Part shown: positions 10,548 through 23,504 of the stretch, one piece after another
Position numbering within the stretch: the stretch's first letter is position 1
How the letters are laid out: each line of letters opens with the position of its first letter
Origin: Chloranthus sessilifolius
Lineage: Eukaryota > Streptophyta > Magnoliopsida > Chloranthales > Chloranthaceae
Length of the DNA: 64,000 bases
Direction of reading: 5' to 3'
NCBI GenBank assembly: GCA_021018995.1
Contig: CM037598.1
Coordinates: 68,652,671 to 68,716,670, forward strand
The notes under the pieces: model-generated
Told to the model about the DNA's origin: nothing
What the model saw: only the letters and a program-made list of their open reading frames with translations
Databases searched by the model: none
Translations under genes and position numbers: made by a program

Positions 10548-11085
10548 ACCAAGGTATATTTTTGATTGTTTTTCTTTGTATGTTTTTTTTGGGTTTTGGA
10601 AAATGATGATGACTTTATTTTTTTGGTTTTGAAAAGTGAATTTTGTGATTTTTGATTTTTGATTTTGATTGATTTTTCCCTCTCTTTTTTTTAAGGTGGA
10701 TTTTTTTTTAAGATGAGGATTTTCTTTCTCTTTTTTTTTTAAATTGCAATTAACTCCCCTCTAGTTAGATGACTGATGACCTGGTGCCCAGGGTCAACTC
10801 CCGTTTCGGGCGATATATGTGCCTTTAGTAGGTCCCACGGCGGGATCCGACACACTTCGAAAGAAGCGAAAGGGAACCCTTTCGTTCTATTGAAGGTGAG
10901 GGAATCCACGCAAATGACCCGATCCCCCGAAGCAAATCAATAAGAAGTCGCCTTCTTTTGACTGGGCGGGGGCATATTGGGTGTTAGAGAATGTGGGAGG
11001 CTACCGCGGACACTAATACCGCTAATCGGGGAATTGGGGTGGTGGGTTGGGCCTCGTGTCAAGTTCTTTGCCAAGATATATCTTT

Positions 11086-11194
11086 GGCGTATATATATAT
11101 ATACCGCTTAAATCTGAGATTTTGGTGGTGGATATATTATATACGCCTGTGTAAATCTGGGGCTTTTTTGCTGGGCGTATATGTTATATACGCC
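11086..11194 (-). repeat. Three palindromes with GGCGTATATA arms in the leader
   Basis: Copies at 11086-11106, 11130-11147 and 11173-11194 repeat the U3 palindrome outside the LTR. The last (GGCGTATAT, a short centre, ATATACGCC) is the most complete. Confidence 0.8.
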
Positions 11195-11649
11195 GGGCAA
11201 AAGGTTCTATCAATTATATTTTGACAGTGGACAACAAGCCCGAATGTGGGTCTTTGAACTGGTTTCTTGGGAGAAATGCTCCCAGGGACTGCTGTGTATG
11301 TTATCGGGTCCCTCCTTTCCGTTTCCTAGGGATACACGGCTGAATTCTGGGTTTTCTACGCTCTCACCAATGCGGGTTTTACGGCTTGATCGGAATTGGC
11401 AACCCAACCGATATACCTCCGGCGCAAGCGCCTTCTCAGGTACTGGAAGGGGTGGTTCTTTTCAGGATCATCACCACTAGGGTTGCCGCCTTACTGGGAA
11501 CCGGGTAAATTGTATCTGTGCCTAAACCCCCAAAAACTACCCAAAAATGCAAAAATAAATTCAATTATGTCCCCATACTGTTGGTTCACTTTTAATTACA
11601 AATTTTTATAGGGGAGTGAGATTAAGTCCAAAATCGGGTCGGGGATGAC

Positions 11650-11875
11650 AAACCGTGCGCCGCCTCAAAGGTGAAATATGATGACCGAAATAAAGTGCAA
11701 AGTAGGCCCAAAGCGGCTAAGGCTTGTAAATGACCGAAATTTAAATGACGTGAAAATAAATGCGGCGGGCCGTAAGCGGCTAAAGGCCTTAAATGACTAA
11801 AATCGTAAAGCTGAAATTTAAAAGCAATGAAGTAGGCCAAACGGCTTAGGCACTTAAAGGACTGAATCGTAGGGG
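11650..11875 (-). repeat. Degenerate roughly 65-bp tandem repeat in the leader
   Basis: The word AGCGGCTAAGGC or AGCGGCTAAAGG or AACGGCTTAGGC recurs near 11712, 11775 and 11839. Each is preceded by a GGCC-containing block and followed by an AAATGAC or AAAGGAC block and then ATCG. The copies are diverged and of slightly different length. Confidence 0.6.
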
Positions 11876-12003
11876 TGAGTACGTTAGTAAAAACAATAAA
11901 AAATAATGAAAAACAGCAGCAAATTAGAACAAAAAACAGCCATGGTTAGTAAAATAACAAAATAAAAGGAAAGGCCAACAAGAGGGAAAGCGCTAGGGTG
12001 ATA

Positions 12004-12021
12004 TCCCCAGCAGAGTCGCCA
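12004..12021 (-). other. Primer-binding site of element 1
   Basis: The minus strand reads TGGCGACTCTGCTGGGGA three bases downstream of the LTR end. It starts with TGG, complementary to a tRNA CCA end, and matches the PBS type of Tat/Ogre elements, usually assigned to tRNA-Arg. The tRNA identity was not checked against tRNA sequences. Confidence 0.8.
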
Positions 12022-12728
12022 TATGTGCGACCGTGGATCCTCTCGAACCCGTCGCGGCGATGCGCTCGCCTTTTTAATGAAAATGTAGAGTCGCCACCCG
12101 GAGCTTTTGGTGACCCGGGAAACCTTCAAATCGATATTTTGAGCACCGAAGTGCTAAATATGACTCTGATTTGCCGGTCCTTGCCAAAGGCTCTAGGGTA
12201 GGGGCTTCGGTTATCGATCGGGAAGGGTTTAGGCACCCGATCAACCCGCACATAGCGATCTCTATCTATGGCCAAAATAAAAATAAAAAAAGGGCGGAGT
12301 TTCCCCTTGCCCGAAGGCAATACGGTCCTATCAAGCTTTGACCCAAACCGAAATTTCGGCGGCGTAACGGCTTGAATCCTTGGACGGAGGAGACACCAAG
12401 AAGGTAGAGGAAGAGAGGGGTGAGCCGGAGCTCACGGGCCCTTGTTGCACCGTGGAAGACCTTCGCTTTAGCGTGCTTCCGATTGCTTAAATGGTGTAAA
12501 AATGGGTTCTAATGCTAGGATTCAATAAAATAGGAAGTGTAGGGTGAGGCTAGAGGCTAGGTTTTAGCTAAAAGGAGTGATCTAATGGTTGAAATGGATT
12601 GGAAAAGATGAACTAAGCTTGCTAGAATTCTGGAAAATGAGTGCACTTTCTCTCACTAGGGTTCTCTCTTGAGCTCCAAATCCTTAACCTTCAATTTTTT
12701 CTAACCCCTAAGGAAGAGGGAGGCCTCT

Positions 12729-12738
12729 CTATTTATAG
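12729..12738 (-). promoter_or_regulatory. TATA box in the LTR of element 1
   Basis: The minus strand reads CTATAAATAG in the context TTCTCTATAAATAGAGAGGC, a near-perfect plant TATA box. The same sequence stands at the matching place in the LTR of copy 2. Transcription would start about 30 bp further left. Confidence 0.75.
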
Positions 12739-13016
12739 AGAAGGGATGGGTTAGGGGCCTACTTAAGAGCTAATTGGTTTGGCAATTAGGTAATCCCCCA
12801 TCTAAGGTTTTTTGGGTTTTCAAGGTCCTAAGGTTTTGGGAAACTGGTTTCAATGGCAGATGATGGGGTGAGACCATGGGTGACTTAAGGGTTGCCAATA
12901 AGCTTAAAGGGGGTGCAACCAATCTCAAGACACCCACCTCAACCAAGGGGATGGTCAAAGGGTCAAACTAGATGGAGGAAATTGAGCTCTTGGTGCGATT
13001 CTGTAGCTAATTTGGA

Positions 13017-13228
13017 GTATATATTATATACGCCCAGTTTAGGAACAGTAATTTTCACCAAAATCAGGGAGATTTTGAGAAGATGAAGCCCGTGGTGGGT
13101 CCCACCTATACTGGGCGTATATAATATATATGCCCGACCAAATTTTCCCCAAAATAGGCAGGCGTATATAATATATACGCCTGAGTAATCTGGGGTAAAA
13201 ATGGCTGGGCGTATGTAATATCTACGCC
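13017..13228 (-). repeat. Four palindromes with GGCGTATATA arms in the U3
   Basis: Near-perfect palindromes of 19-23 bp are centred near 13026, 13124, 13171 and 13218. The best (13161-13181) has arms GGCGTATATA and TATATACGCC with one central base. They sit upstream of the TATA box. Confidence 0.85.
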
Positions 13229-13618
13229 TGAGTAAAATTTTTATGATTTTATGTGAAACTTCAATTGGCCATAACTTTTGAATCGTAGCTCCAAATTGGG
13301 TGATCTTTGGCTCGTTGGAAAGCTGAAGAAGTCCTCTTTCCAATAGTATATGGCTCATCTATGGTACTGGTCTATGTGAAATTCTGTAGCTCTCCTCCCA
13401 TCAACTGCCAGAAGGGTTTAAGTTAGGTCTGGGAAGGGATTCTAGGGTGTAGGGGTGACTTCTAAGGATTGGGGGAATGGCTCTAAAGGTCTTAGGGTGA
13501 TTCCTACTGGTCTAGGTAGGTTCCTAAGGGTTCAGGGGGGGTGCCGTCAGAAGCACAGGGGTACATCTCTCTCGAAGTACAGATTGATCGGGCCTTAGGC
13601 CGAATTTGGGTGTCTACA

Positions 13619-16600
13619 GAAGGTGAACACCTGAACGTGAATGCACTAACATGAATGGTTGAATGTGTGCATGAACATGAATGCATGAACACTAACGCAT
13701 GAACGTGAATGCTTGATCATCATGTTGAACATGAATGCTCGAACGTCAATGCTGGAACGTGAAGGCTTGAACTTCATTGCTTGAACGTGAATGCTTGAAT
13801 GTGAAAGCTTGAAAATTCTTGAATTGGAAAGCTTCAACGTGCATGCCTGAACATGAAATGGTCGAACGTGAATGCTTAAATGTGTCACGCTTGAACGTGA
13901 ATGCGTGAAAGAGAATCCTTGAACGTGAATGCTTGAAGATGAAGGGTTGAACGTGAATGCTTGAAGGTGAGCGTGGGAACGTGAATCCTTGAATGCTTGA
14001 AGGTGAGCGCTTGAATGTGAATGCATGAAGGTAAATGCCTGAACGTGAATGCTTGAGCGTCATTACTTCAACAAGAATGCTTGAACGTGAATGCATGATA
14101 GATAGTGACACGCTTGAACGTTAAGGCTTGAACATTAATGCTTGAACGTGAATACTTGAACATGAGGGCTTGAACGTGAATGATTGAACGTGATTGCTTG
14201 ATCGTCAGTGCTTGACCAAGAATGCTTGAATGTGGATGCATGATAGATAGTAACACGCTTGACCGTGAATGCTTGGGCATTAATGCTTGAACGTCAATGC
14301 TTGAACATGAATGCTTGGACGTAAATACTTGAACACGAATGCTTGAACATGATTGGTTGAACGTGAATGTTTGAACATGAATACTAGAATGAGAATGCTT
14401 GAATGTGAATGCTTAAACGTGAATGCCTGAACGTGAATGCTAGAACGTTAATGCTTGAGAGATAGTTACACGCTTGAACGTGAATGCTTGAACATGAAAG
14501 CTTGAATGTGAATGTTTGAACGTGAATGCTTGAACGAGAATGCTTGAACGTGAATGCTAGAACTTGAATACTTGAACGTGAATGCTTAATAGATAGTGGC
14601 ATGCTTGAGCGTGAATGCACGAACTTGAATGCTTGAAGGTGAATTCTTGAATGTGAATGCTTGAACATGAATGCTTGCATGAGAATGCTTGAACTAGAAT
14701 GCACGAACGTGAATGCTTGAACATGAATGCTTGAACTTGAACGCTTCAACAAGAATTCATGAACTGGAAAGCTTCAACGTGCATGCATGAACATGAAATG
14801 GTTGAACGTGAATACTTGAACATGAATGCTTGAAAGAGAATCCTTGAACGTGAATGCTTCTTAGAAAGTGACATGCTTGAACGTGAATACTTGAACATGA
14901 ATGGTTGAACGTGAATGGTTGAATGTCAATGCTTGAAGGTGAACGCTTGAACATGAATCCTTGAATGTGAATGCTTGAAGGTGAACGCTTAAACGTGAAT
15001 ACTTGAACGTCATTGTTTGAACAAAAATGCTTGAACGTGAAAGCATGATAGATAGCGACATGCTTGAACGTTAATGCTTGAACATTATTGCTAGAACGTG
15101 GATGATTGAACATGAATGCTTGAACGTCATTGCTTGAACAAGAATGCTTGCACGTGAATGCTTGAGCATTAATGCTTGAACGTCAATGCTTGAACATAAA
15201 TGCTTGAACGTTAATGCTTGAACATGATTGCTTGAACGTGAATAATGGAACGAGAATGTTTGAACTTGAATGCTAGAACATGAATGGTTGAATATGAATG
15301 CTTTATAGATAGTGACACGCTTGAATGTGAATGCCTGAAATTCATTGTTGACCGTGAATGCTCGAACGTCATTGCTTGAACATGAATGCTTGAACATGAG
15401 TGCCTGAACCTGAAACCTGAAACGAGAATGATTGAACTTGAATGTTTGACTATGAATGTTTGAAAATGAATCCTTGAACGTGAAAGCTTGAGTGTGAATG
15501 GCTGAACATGAATGCTTCAACCTGAGTGCTCGAACCTGATTGGTTGAAAGTGAATGCTTGAATGTAAATGGTTGAACATGAATGCACGAACGTGATTGCT
15601 TGAGAGATATCAACACGCTTGGATGTTAATGTTTGAACATGAATGTTTGATCGTGAATGCTTGAACGAGAATGCTTGAATGTGAATGCTAGAACATGAAT
15701 GCTTCAAAGTAAATACATGATAGATAGTGACATGTTTGAATGTGATTACTCGAACCCGAATGCTTGAAGGCGAACACTTGAAGGGGAATGCTTGAATGAG
15801 AATGCTAAAATGTGAAAGCTAGAGCATGAATGCATGAACATGAATATAGATAGTGACATGTATGAACGTGAATGCTCGAACATGAATGCTTGAAAGTGAA
15901 TGTTTGAGCGTGAATGGTTGAACGTGAATGATTGAACCTAAATGGTTGAAGGTGAACGCTTGAACATGAATGCTCTAACATGAATGGTTGAATGTGTGCA
16001 TGAACATGAATACATGAACGTGAATGCTTGAATACGAATGCATGAACACTAATGCTTGAACGTGAATGTTGGAACGTGAAGGCTTGAACTTCATTGCTTG
16101 AACGTGAACGCTTGAATGTTAAGTGAATGCTTGAACAAGAATGCTTGAACTGGAAAGCTTCAACGTGCATGCCTGAACATGAAATGGTCGAATGTGAATG
16201 CTTAAATGTGTCACGCTTGAACATGAATGCGTGAAAGAGAATCCTTGAACGTGAATGCTTGAACATGAATGGTTGAACGTGAATGCTTGAAGGTGAGCAC
16301 TTGAACGTGAATCCTTTAATGCTTGAAGAGAGCGCCTGAACATGAATGCATGAAGGTAAACGCTTGAACGTCAATGCTTGAACGTCATTACTTGAACAAG
16401 AATGCTTTAACGTGCATGATGATAGATAGTAACACGCTTGAACGTGAAGGCTTGAACATTAATGCTTGAACGTGAATGCTTAAACGTGAATGCTTGAAAG
16501 AGAATCCTTGAACGTGAATGCTTCTTAGAAAGTGACATGCTTGAATGTGAATGCTTGAACATGAATGGTTGAACGTGAGTGCTTGAATGTGAACGCTTGG

Positions 16601-19600
16601 ACGTGATTCCTTGAACGAGAATGCTCTAACGTGAATGCTTGAACGTAATTGCTTGAACAAAATTGCCTGAACGTGAATGCATGACAGATAGTGACATGCT
16701 TGAACATTAATGCTTGAACATTATTACTTGAACGTGAGGGCTTGAACATGAATGCTTGAACAAGAATGCTTGAACGTGAATGCTTGGGCATTAATGCTTA
16801 AGCGTCAATGCTTGAACGTAAATGCTTGAACGTAAATGCTTGAACGTTAATGCTTGAACATGATTGCTTGAACATGAATACTGGAACGAGAATGCTTGAA
16901 CGTGAATGCTTGAACATGAATGGTTGAACATGAATGCTTTATAGATAGTGACACGCTTGAACGTGAATGCTTGAACTTCATTGTTGAACGTGAATGCTCA
17001 AACTTCATCACTTGAATGTGAAAGCTTGAGCGTGAATGGTTGAACATGAATGCTTCAACCTGAGTGCTCGAACTTGAATGCTTGACCGTGAATGTTTGAA
17101 AATGAATCCTTGAATGTGAAAGCTTGAGCATGAATGCTTCAACCTGAGTGCTCGAACCTGAATGGTTGAAAGTGAATGCTTGAACGTAAATTCTTGAATG
17201 TGAATGCTTAAACATAAATGGTTGAACATGAATGCATGAACATGATTGCTTGAGAGATATCAACATGCTTGAACGTGAATGCTTGAATGAGAATGGTTGA
17301 ACGTGAATGCTAGAACATAAATATTTCAAAGTGAATGCTTGATAGATAGTGACATGCTTGAACGTGAATGCTCGAACCTGAATGCTTGAAGGTAAACACC
17401 TGAACGGGAATGATAGAATGACAATGCTTGAACGTGAATGCTAGAACACGAATGCAGAAACATGAATATAGATAGTGACACACATGAATGTGAATGCTTG
17501 AGCATGAATGGTTGAACGCGAATGCATGAACCTGAATGCTTGAAGGTGAACACTTGAACATGAATGGTTGAATGTGTACATGAACATGAATTCATGAACG
17601 TGAATGCTTAAACGTGAATGCATGAACATGAATGCTTGATCGTCATTGTTGAATGTGAATGCTCGAACGTCAATGCTAGAACATGAAGGCTTGAACTTCA
17701 TCACTTGAACGTGAATGAACGTGAATGCTTGAATGTGAAAACTTAAAGAAGAATGCTTGAATTGGAAAGCTTCAACGTGCATGCTTGAACATGAAATGGT
17801 GGAACGTGAATGCTTAAATGTGACACGCTTGAACATGAATGCGAGAAAGAGAATCCATGAATATGAATGCTTCTTAGATAGTGACATGGTTGAACGTGAA
17901 TGCTTGAACATGAATGGTTGAACGTGAATGGTTGAACGTGAATGCTTGAGCGAGAATGCTTGAGCAAGAATGCTAGAACATGAATTCTGGAACGTGAAAG
18001 CTCGAATGTGAATGCTTTAAAGTGAATGCTTGAACATGAATGGTAAAACGTGAATGCTGGAACCAGAATGCTTGAAGGCGAACGCTTGAACATGAATGGT
18101 TGAATGTGAGCATGAACATGAACAAATGAATGTGAATGCTTGAACATGAATGCTTGTACGTGAATGCTTGAACATGAATGCATGAACGTTATTGTTGAAT
18201 GTGAATGCTTGAACGTCATTGCTTGAATGTAAATGCTTGAACTTCATTGCTTGAACATGAATGAATGTGAATGCTAGAATGCCAAAGCATTCTCGTTCAA
18301 ACATTCAACAATGCTTGAATATGAATGCTAGAACATGAATGCTTGATAAATAGTGGCATGCTTGAACATGAATGCTCGAACCTGAATGCTTGAAGGTGAA
18401 TGCTTGAACATGAATGGTTGAATGTGTGCATGAACATGAAAACATGAATGTGAATGCTTGAACAAGAATGCTTGCACATGAATGCTTGAACTGGAATGCA
18501 TGAACGTGAATTCTTGAACATGAATGCTTGAACGTGAATGCTTGAACATGAACGCTTGAACTTGAACGCTTGAACAAGAATGCTTGAACTGGAAAGCTTC
18601 AACGTCCATGCTTGAACATGAAATGGTTGAACGTGAATGCTTGAACATGAATGCTTGAACAAGAATGCATAAATGTGAATGCTTAAACGTGAATGCTTGA
18701 AAGAGAATCCTTGAACGTGAATGCTTCTTAGAAAGTGACATGCTTGAACGTGAATGCTTGAACATGAATGGTTGAACGTGAATGCTTGAAGGTGAATGCT
18801 TGAACGTGAATCCTTGAGCGAGAATGCTTGAACGTGAATGCTTGAACGTCATTGCCTGAACATGAATGCATGATAGATAGTGACACGCTTGAACGTTAAT
18901 GCTTGAACATTAATGCTTGAACTTGAGTACTTTAACATGAGGGCTTGAACATGGATGATTGGACATGAATGCTTGAACAAGAATGCTTAAACGTGAATGC
19001 TAATGCTTGAACGTCAATGCTTGAACATGAATGCTTGAACGTAAATGCTTGAACGTTAATGCTTGAACATGATTGCTTGAACGTGAATACTGGAACGAGA
19101 ATGCTTGAACGTGAATGCTAGAACATGAATGGTTGAACATGAATGCTTTATAGATAGTGACACGCTTGAACGTGAATGCTTGAACGTCATTGTTGAACGT
19201 GAATGCTCGAACGTCATTGCTTGAACGTGAATGCTTGAACGTGAGTGCCTGAACCTGAAAGCTGGAACGAGAATGCTTGAACTTGAATGCTTGACCGTGA
19301 ATGTTTGAAAATGAATCCTTGAACGTGAAAGCTTGAGCGTGAATGGTTGAACATGAATGCTTCAACCTAAGTGCTCGAACTTGAATGCTTGACCATGAAT
19401 GTTTGAAAATGAATCCTTGAATGCGAAAGCTTGAGCGTGAATGGTTGAACATGAATGCTTCAACCTGAGTGCTTGAACCTGAAAGGTTGAAAGTGAATGC
19501 TTGAACGTAAATTCTTGAATGTGAATGCTTGAACGTAAATGGTTGAACATGAATGCATGAACGTGATTGCTTGAGAGATATCAACACGCTTGAACGTTAA

Positions 19601-20795
19601 TGCTTGAACGTGAATGCTTGAACGTGAACGCTAGAACATGAATGCTTCAAAGTGAATGCTTGATAGATAGTGACATGCTTGAACGTGAATGCTCGAACAA
19701 ATGTGCTTAAAGGTGAACGCTTGAACGAGAATGCTTGAACGTGAATGCTAGAACACGAATGAAGGAACATGAATATAGATAGTGACACGCATGAACGTGA
19801 ATGCTTGAAAGTGAATGCTTGAGCATGAATGGTTGAACGTGAATGCATGAACGTGAATGCTTGAACCTGAATGCTTGAAGGTGAACGCTTGAACGTGAAT
19901 GCTTGAACATGAATGGTTGAATGTGTGCATGAACATGAATACATGAACGTGAATGCATGATCACTAAAGCTTGAACGTGAATGCTTGATCGTCATTGTTG
20001 AACGTGAATGCCCGAACGTCAATGCTGGAACGTGAAGGCTTGAACTTCATTACTCAAACATGAATGAACATGAATGCTTGAATGTAAAAGCTTGAACAAG
20101 AAGGCTTGAATTGGAAAGCTTCAACGTGAATGCTTGAACATGAAGTGGTCGAACGTGAATGCTTGAACGTGAATGCGAGAAAGAGAATCCTTGAACATGA
20201 ATGCTTCTTAGATAGTGACACAGTTGAAGGTGAATGCTTGAACATGAATGGTTGAACGTGAATGGTTGAACGAGAATGCTTGAACAAGAATGCTAGAACA
20301 TGAATTCTGGAACGTGAAAGCTCGAACGTGAATGCTTGAAAGTATGCTTGAGCATGAATGGTTGAACGTGAATGCTGGAACCAGAATGCTTGAAGGTGAA
20401 CGCTTGAATGTGAATGCTTGAATATGAATGGTTGAATGTGAGCATGAACATGAATAAATGAACATGAATTCCTGAACATGAATGCTTGAACATGAATGCT
20501 TGTACGTGAATGCATGAACATCATTGTTGAATGCGAATGCTTGAATGTCTTTGCTTGAATGTAAATGCTTGAACTTCATTGCTTGAACGTGAGTGATTTA
20601 ACCTGAATGTTTGAACCTTAATGCTTTAACAAGAATGCTTGAACTAGAAAGCTTGAACGTGCATGCTTACACGTGAATGCTTGAACATGAATGTTGGAAC
20701 GTGAATGCTTAAATGTGAATGCTTGAACACGAAACCTTGAACATGAATGCTTCTTAGATAGTGACACACATAAACCTGAATGCTTGAACATGAAT
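13619..20795. repeat. 14-bp minisatellite, block A
   Basis: The block is made of degenerate copies of TGAACGTGAATGCT. Common variants are CGTG to CATG or CGTC, GCTT to GGTT, and GCTC or GCTA. Longer units with (T/C)AGATAGTGACAC interrupt it every 100-300 bp. The plus strand has TGA stops in every frame. The minus strand has none in the consensus, so it shows many ORFs of up to about 190 residues that all read SSIHVQAFTFKHSR in rotated phase. No gene is inferred. Higher-order blocks starting near 15170, 16795 and 19008 resemble each other closely. Confidence 0.95.
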
Positions 20796-21574
20796 TGGCA
20801 CGGGACAAACGCTAAAATCCTAATATGCGATGTGGGATTAACTTTTTGAATGAATTGAATAGCGAAAATATTCAAAATCAAGCAACGCATAAAATTAATT
20901 CAATGAAATTAATAAAACAATTAGATTAATCCATTTTAGCGTCGCATGCGTAAAAATTTTCCGATCTAGAAAAATGGCTCCGATGAGGAAACTCGAGATT
21001 CGTTCTAGTTTAGGGCATCAATCGATAATCACAATATCGCCTCTTGACTCCTCGGGGATTTTAAATGAAATAGGGCTTCAAATAATTTTGATAAAAGGGA
21101 AAAAACTTGGGATTTTGAGTTTTTATCAACGAAATTAAAAAAGGATAATACCTGACAATAACTAGAGAAAAGATAAAATAAAGGATAGATTCTAAGGCTT
21201 TACGCCAAGGATTTTCCGAAGCTTCACACCACGGCTGTACGTCGGCTTCGCACCAAGTCGCACAAGAAATGCTTACTCACTCCTCAAGGTTTGAAGGATT
21301 CACTCTCTCGGTTGAAAACTCTTTACAAGCTCTCTAGGGTTTGCATAAAAGCAACTCTCTTTTCATTCAATAATAAAAAACTATTTAATAAAGTATTTAT
21401 AATGCCTTTATATAGGCTAGGAAAACCTTAAACGACATAAAACTCGCAATAAAAGAGTCCTAAAATAATAAAGACTAAAAGGATAAAATTCACAATTTTG
21501 GCACGCACGTCATTCACAACGTTATCACTATTCATCATGAACAATTTTTATTTTTTTTATTGTGTTCCCTGTTA
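20796..21574 (-). repeat. 3' LTR of the gag-only element
   Basis: The plus strand begins TGGCACGGGACAAACGC. The end was placed at 21574 by alignment with the last bases of the right LTR (TTCCCTGTTA against TTCCCCATCA); the terminal CA has mutated to TA. The LTR has a TATA-like CTATATAAA on the minus strand at 21408-21416. Confidence 0.85.
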
Positions 21575-21584
21575 TTCTCCACTC
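21575..21584 (-). other. Putative polypurine tract of the gag-only element
   Basis: The minus strand reads GAGTGGAGAA immediately before the 3' LTR, the expected place for plus-strand DNA priming. It is short and includes one pyrimidine. Confidence 0.45.
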
Positions 21585-22095
21585 AAAATATTTCATCACC
21601 AATAAAACACGTACGTGGTACTGATCAAGTGTATTAGAACTCGTACGGCATAACTCCTTGCAAGTCATCCATTGACGTTCTCTGCCTCCTTTCTCTTTAT
21701 GCTTTCATCTGCCTTCCTCTATGTGATGTCCCCATCAATACTCCCCGGGTTGGAAAAACTCATCTCTGATGAGTTAGAGAATCCACGGATACCACACTTC
21801 GGGAGCTCAATTCTTAGTTTGCCTTTTCATGCTGTGAGATACTTTTGGTTCTTACCTTCATTGGCATGGAAGCTTGGAAATTCTATGACCTCTCATTCAA
21901 CCCTTTCTCATATTGCACAGGTAAGGTACGAGATAGAAACTAGGGAAATGGGTGTGGTTAGATTGGGAGATCAATAAGGAATGGATCAAAGGATAGGGTT
22001 ATGGGATCTAAAATAGGCGTAAGATCCGTTTCGACAACTATCAAATAGTTGCCCTTGTCTAAAGGAAAATTTAGACCTCCATCCTTACCCTTTTT
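21585..22095 (-). other. 3' internal remnant of the gag-only element, no clear domain
   Basis: About 500 bp with short ORFs only. On the minus strand a stretch reading AATTTTCCTTTAGACAAGGG and a later AACCCGGGGAGTATTGATGG segment look like the 3' untranslated end of a Ty3 element. I see no pol motif, so the pol deletion must join here. Confidence 0.5.
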
Positions 22096-23422
22096 TTAGA
22101 TTGAAAAAGATTTCACATGCTCAGAACCATCAGGAATTAACAAAAAATTATTAGTACTAAAGACATCAAATATATTCAATGTGTTAGTATGATCATGCGT
22201 ATTGTCAATGTCCAATAAATTCAGATTGTTAATCCCATGCAAATCAGAATGATGATATGCTCCCACCAACTCTAATGACTCACTTGAGATGGACACATTA
22301 TCAACACCATCCTCGTTAATAGGAATTATCCTAATGCAACCTATGGCTCTGACCGGAACCTCACCTTCCTCATCACTTGAAGTGTTACATGGTTCGTATA
22401 CTTCTTCTGGTATCTCGTTGTCCTCTTTCTCAGTATGCTCCTAAATGATCAAAGTCTGACTCTTACTAGGACATTAGGATGCAAAGTGACCAAAACCTTG
22501 ACACTTATAACATTGTTGCGGGGTACGCTTAGAAATTTCGACCATTGGCCCCTTTCCTTTATCAACTTGGGGAATTATAGATTTTGAGGATTGACTACAG
22601 ACATTATTTCCCTTTTCGATAGGGTTAGATTGATGCTCAAATTTGGAAGACTTAGATCGGCCATGACTGGGGGTGTCGAGATACCGTTCTAATTCTTCGA
22701 CCCTAACAAAACATTCCTCGAGATCTGTAATGGGATAAGGAATGAGTTCCCTCTGTAACTCTGGTTGAAGACTCATTTGAAATTGGGAGAAGGTAACTTT
22801 TGCTGGTTCATCGACATCGGCCTGGGTATCAGGTCTTCAAACCGATCGATATACTTGTGACTGGGGAATCTCCTTGATGCAATGACTGCCACTGATCAAG
22901 AATACGTTCATCATATGATACGAGAATATACTTTTCGTGCAGTTGGACTTTCATTTCAGCCCACGTGAAAATGGCACGAAGACCCTGAATTTGCCTACGA
23001 TGCTCCACTCCCAACCAATAAAGTCTGGCTTAACCCATAAGTTTGACTTTGGCAAATTTGACCTTACGGTCTTCGGATATGACATACCACTCAAAGTAGT
23101 TTTCCATGCTGGCGATCCATTCGAGAAAGACCTTGGGTTATCTTTTCCCGTCAAAAGTAGGAGCGTCCATTTTTAGAGATTTCATGACCTTATCGTCTAG
23201 ATTGGTTTGGACCTCACGTTGGGGAGGTACATCTCTCCTACGGTCACGGTTGTTGACTCTATTGTGATTCTCAGTGATGACTTCATTGATTTCTTCGAAA
23301 TGAGTCTCTAAAGCCTCATGTCAGGCTTGTTGATCAGCGATATGATCATCCATCTGGGTTTGACTAGCGGTCACCTTAGATGCAAGATCTCTAATCAGAG
23401 CCTCTAAGGTACTGGTATCCAT
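22096..23422 (-). pseudogene. Degenerate gag of the gag-only element
   Basis: The gag begins at ATG 23422 (MDTSTLEALIRDLASKV). The Retrotrans_gag core follows: MDAPTFDGK, FLEWIASMENYFEW, LYWLGVEHRRQIQ, TWAEMKVQLHEKYI and the QFQMSLQPELQREL block. A Lys/Ser-rich linker leads to a zinc knuckle CYKCQGFGHFAS. Breaks seen: a TGA at about 23320, a TAA near 23030 before ARLYW, a one-base frameshift near 22862, and a TAA at about 22474 inside the knuckle, before its final Cys. After it an acidic linker (EEVYEPCNTSSDEEGE) and a stretch up to 22096 could be the start of the protease region, but no DTG-like motif is seen. Confidence 0.8.
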
Positions 23423-23504
23423 GACGGAATTATGCAAGACAAAATACTAAAAGCAAGTGAACCCTAAAATCTATATGACACGGACAACCCTAAACTAAGA
23501 CCGT

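Larger units (their letters stand above)
10548..12003 (-). other. Untranslated leader of element 1
   Basis: This 1.5-kb stretch lies between the PBS and the first Gag Met. No domain or convincing ORF is present. On the sense strand it begins, near the PBS, with three to four degenerate copies of a roughly 65-bp unit, then carries three GGCGTATATA-type palindromes (11086-11194), and ends in an A-rich run next to the Gag start (10548-10745). Long leaders are usual in Tat elements. Confidence 0.7.
1..13618 (-). mobile_element. Tat-lineage Ty3/gypsy LTR retrotransposon, copy 1 (3' end outside window)
   Basis: This is a large LTR retrotransposon read right to left. The order seen is 5' LTR, PBS, leader, Gag, aspartic protease, G-patch, RT, RNase H, a second archaeal-type RNase H, integrase, a T-rich 3' region and an antisense PMD-type ORF. 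A second RNase H between the first one and integrase is the hallmark of the Tat lineage of plant Ty3/gypsy elements. The 3' LTR must lie left of position 1. The copy is dead: there are nonsense codons in Gag (8631), after the protease core (5925), in RNase H (3792) and between the archaeal RNase H and integrase (about 3018), frameshifts near 7870, 4311 and 1745, and a deletion of about 20 codons in the RT fingers near 4500. The right end abuts the 14-bp minisatellite, so the element was probably inserted into that array. Confidence 0.88.
12024..13618 (-). repeat. 5' LTR of element 1 (1595 bp)
   Basis: On the minus strand it begins TGTAGACACCC and ends GGTCGCACA, giving TG...CA ends, with the PBS just downstream. 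It is homologous over about 1.3 kb to the plus-strand LTR at 40204-41501. It contains a TATA box at 12729-12738 and four imperfect palindromes at 13017-13228 upstream of it, in the U3. Its outer end meets the 14-bp minisatellite directly, with GAAGG as the first five flanking bases. The partner target duplication lies outside the window. Confidence 0.88.

Noticed and set aside
21672..21977. Plus-strand 101-residue ORF inside the gag-only element
   Set aside because: It is antisense to the element, has no known domain, and its end runs into ordinary internal sequence.
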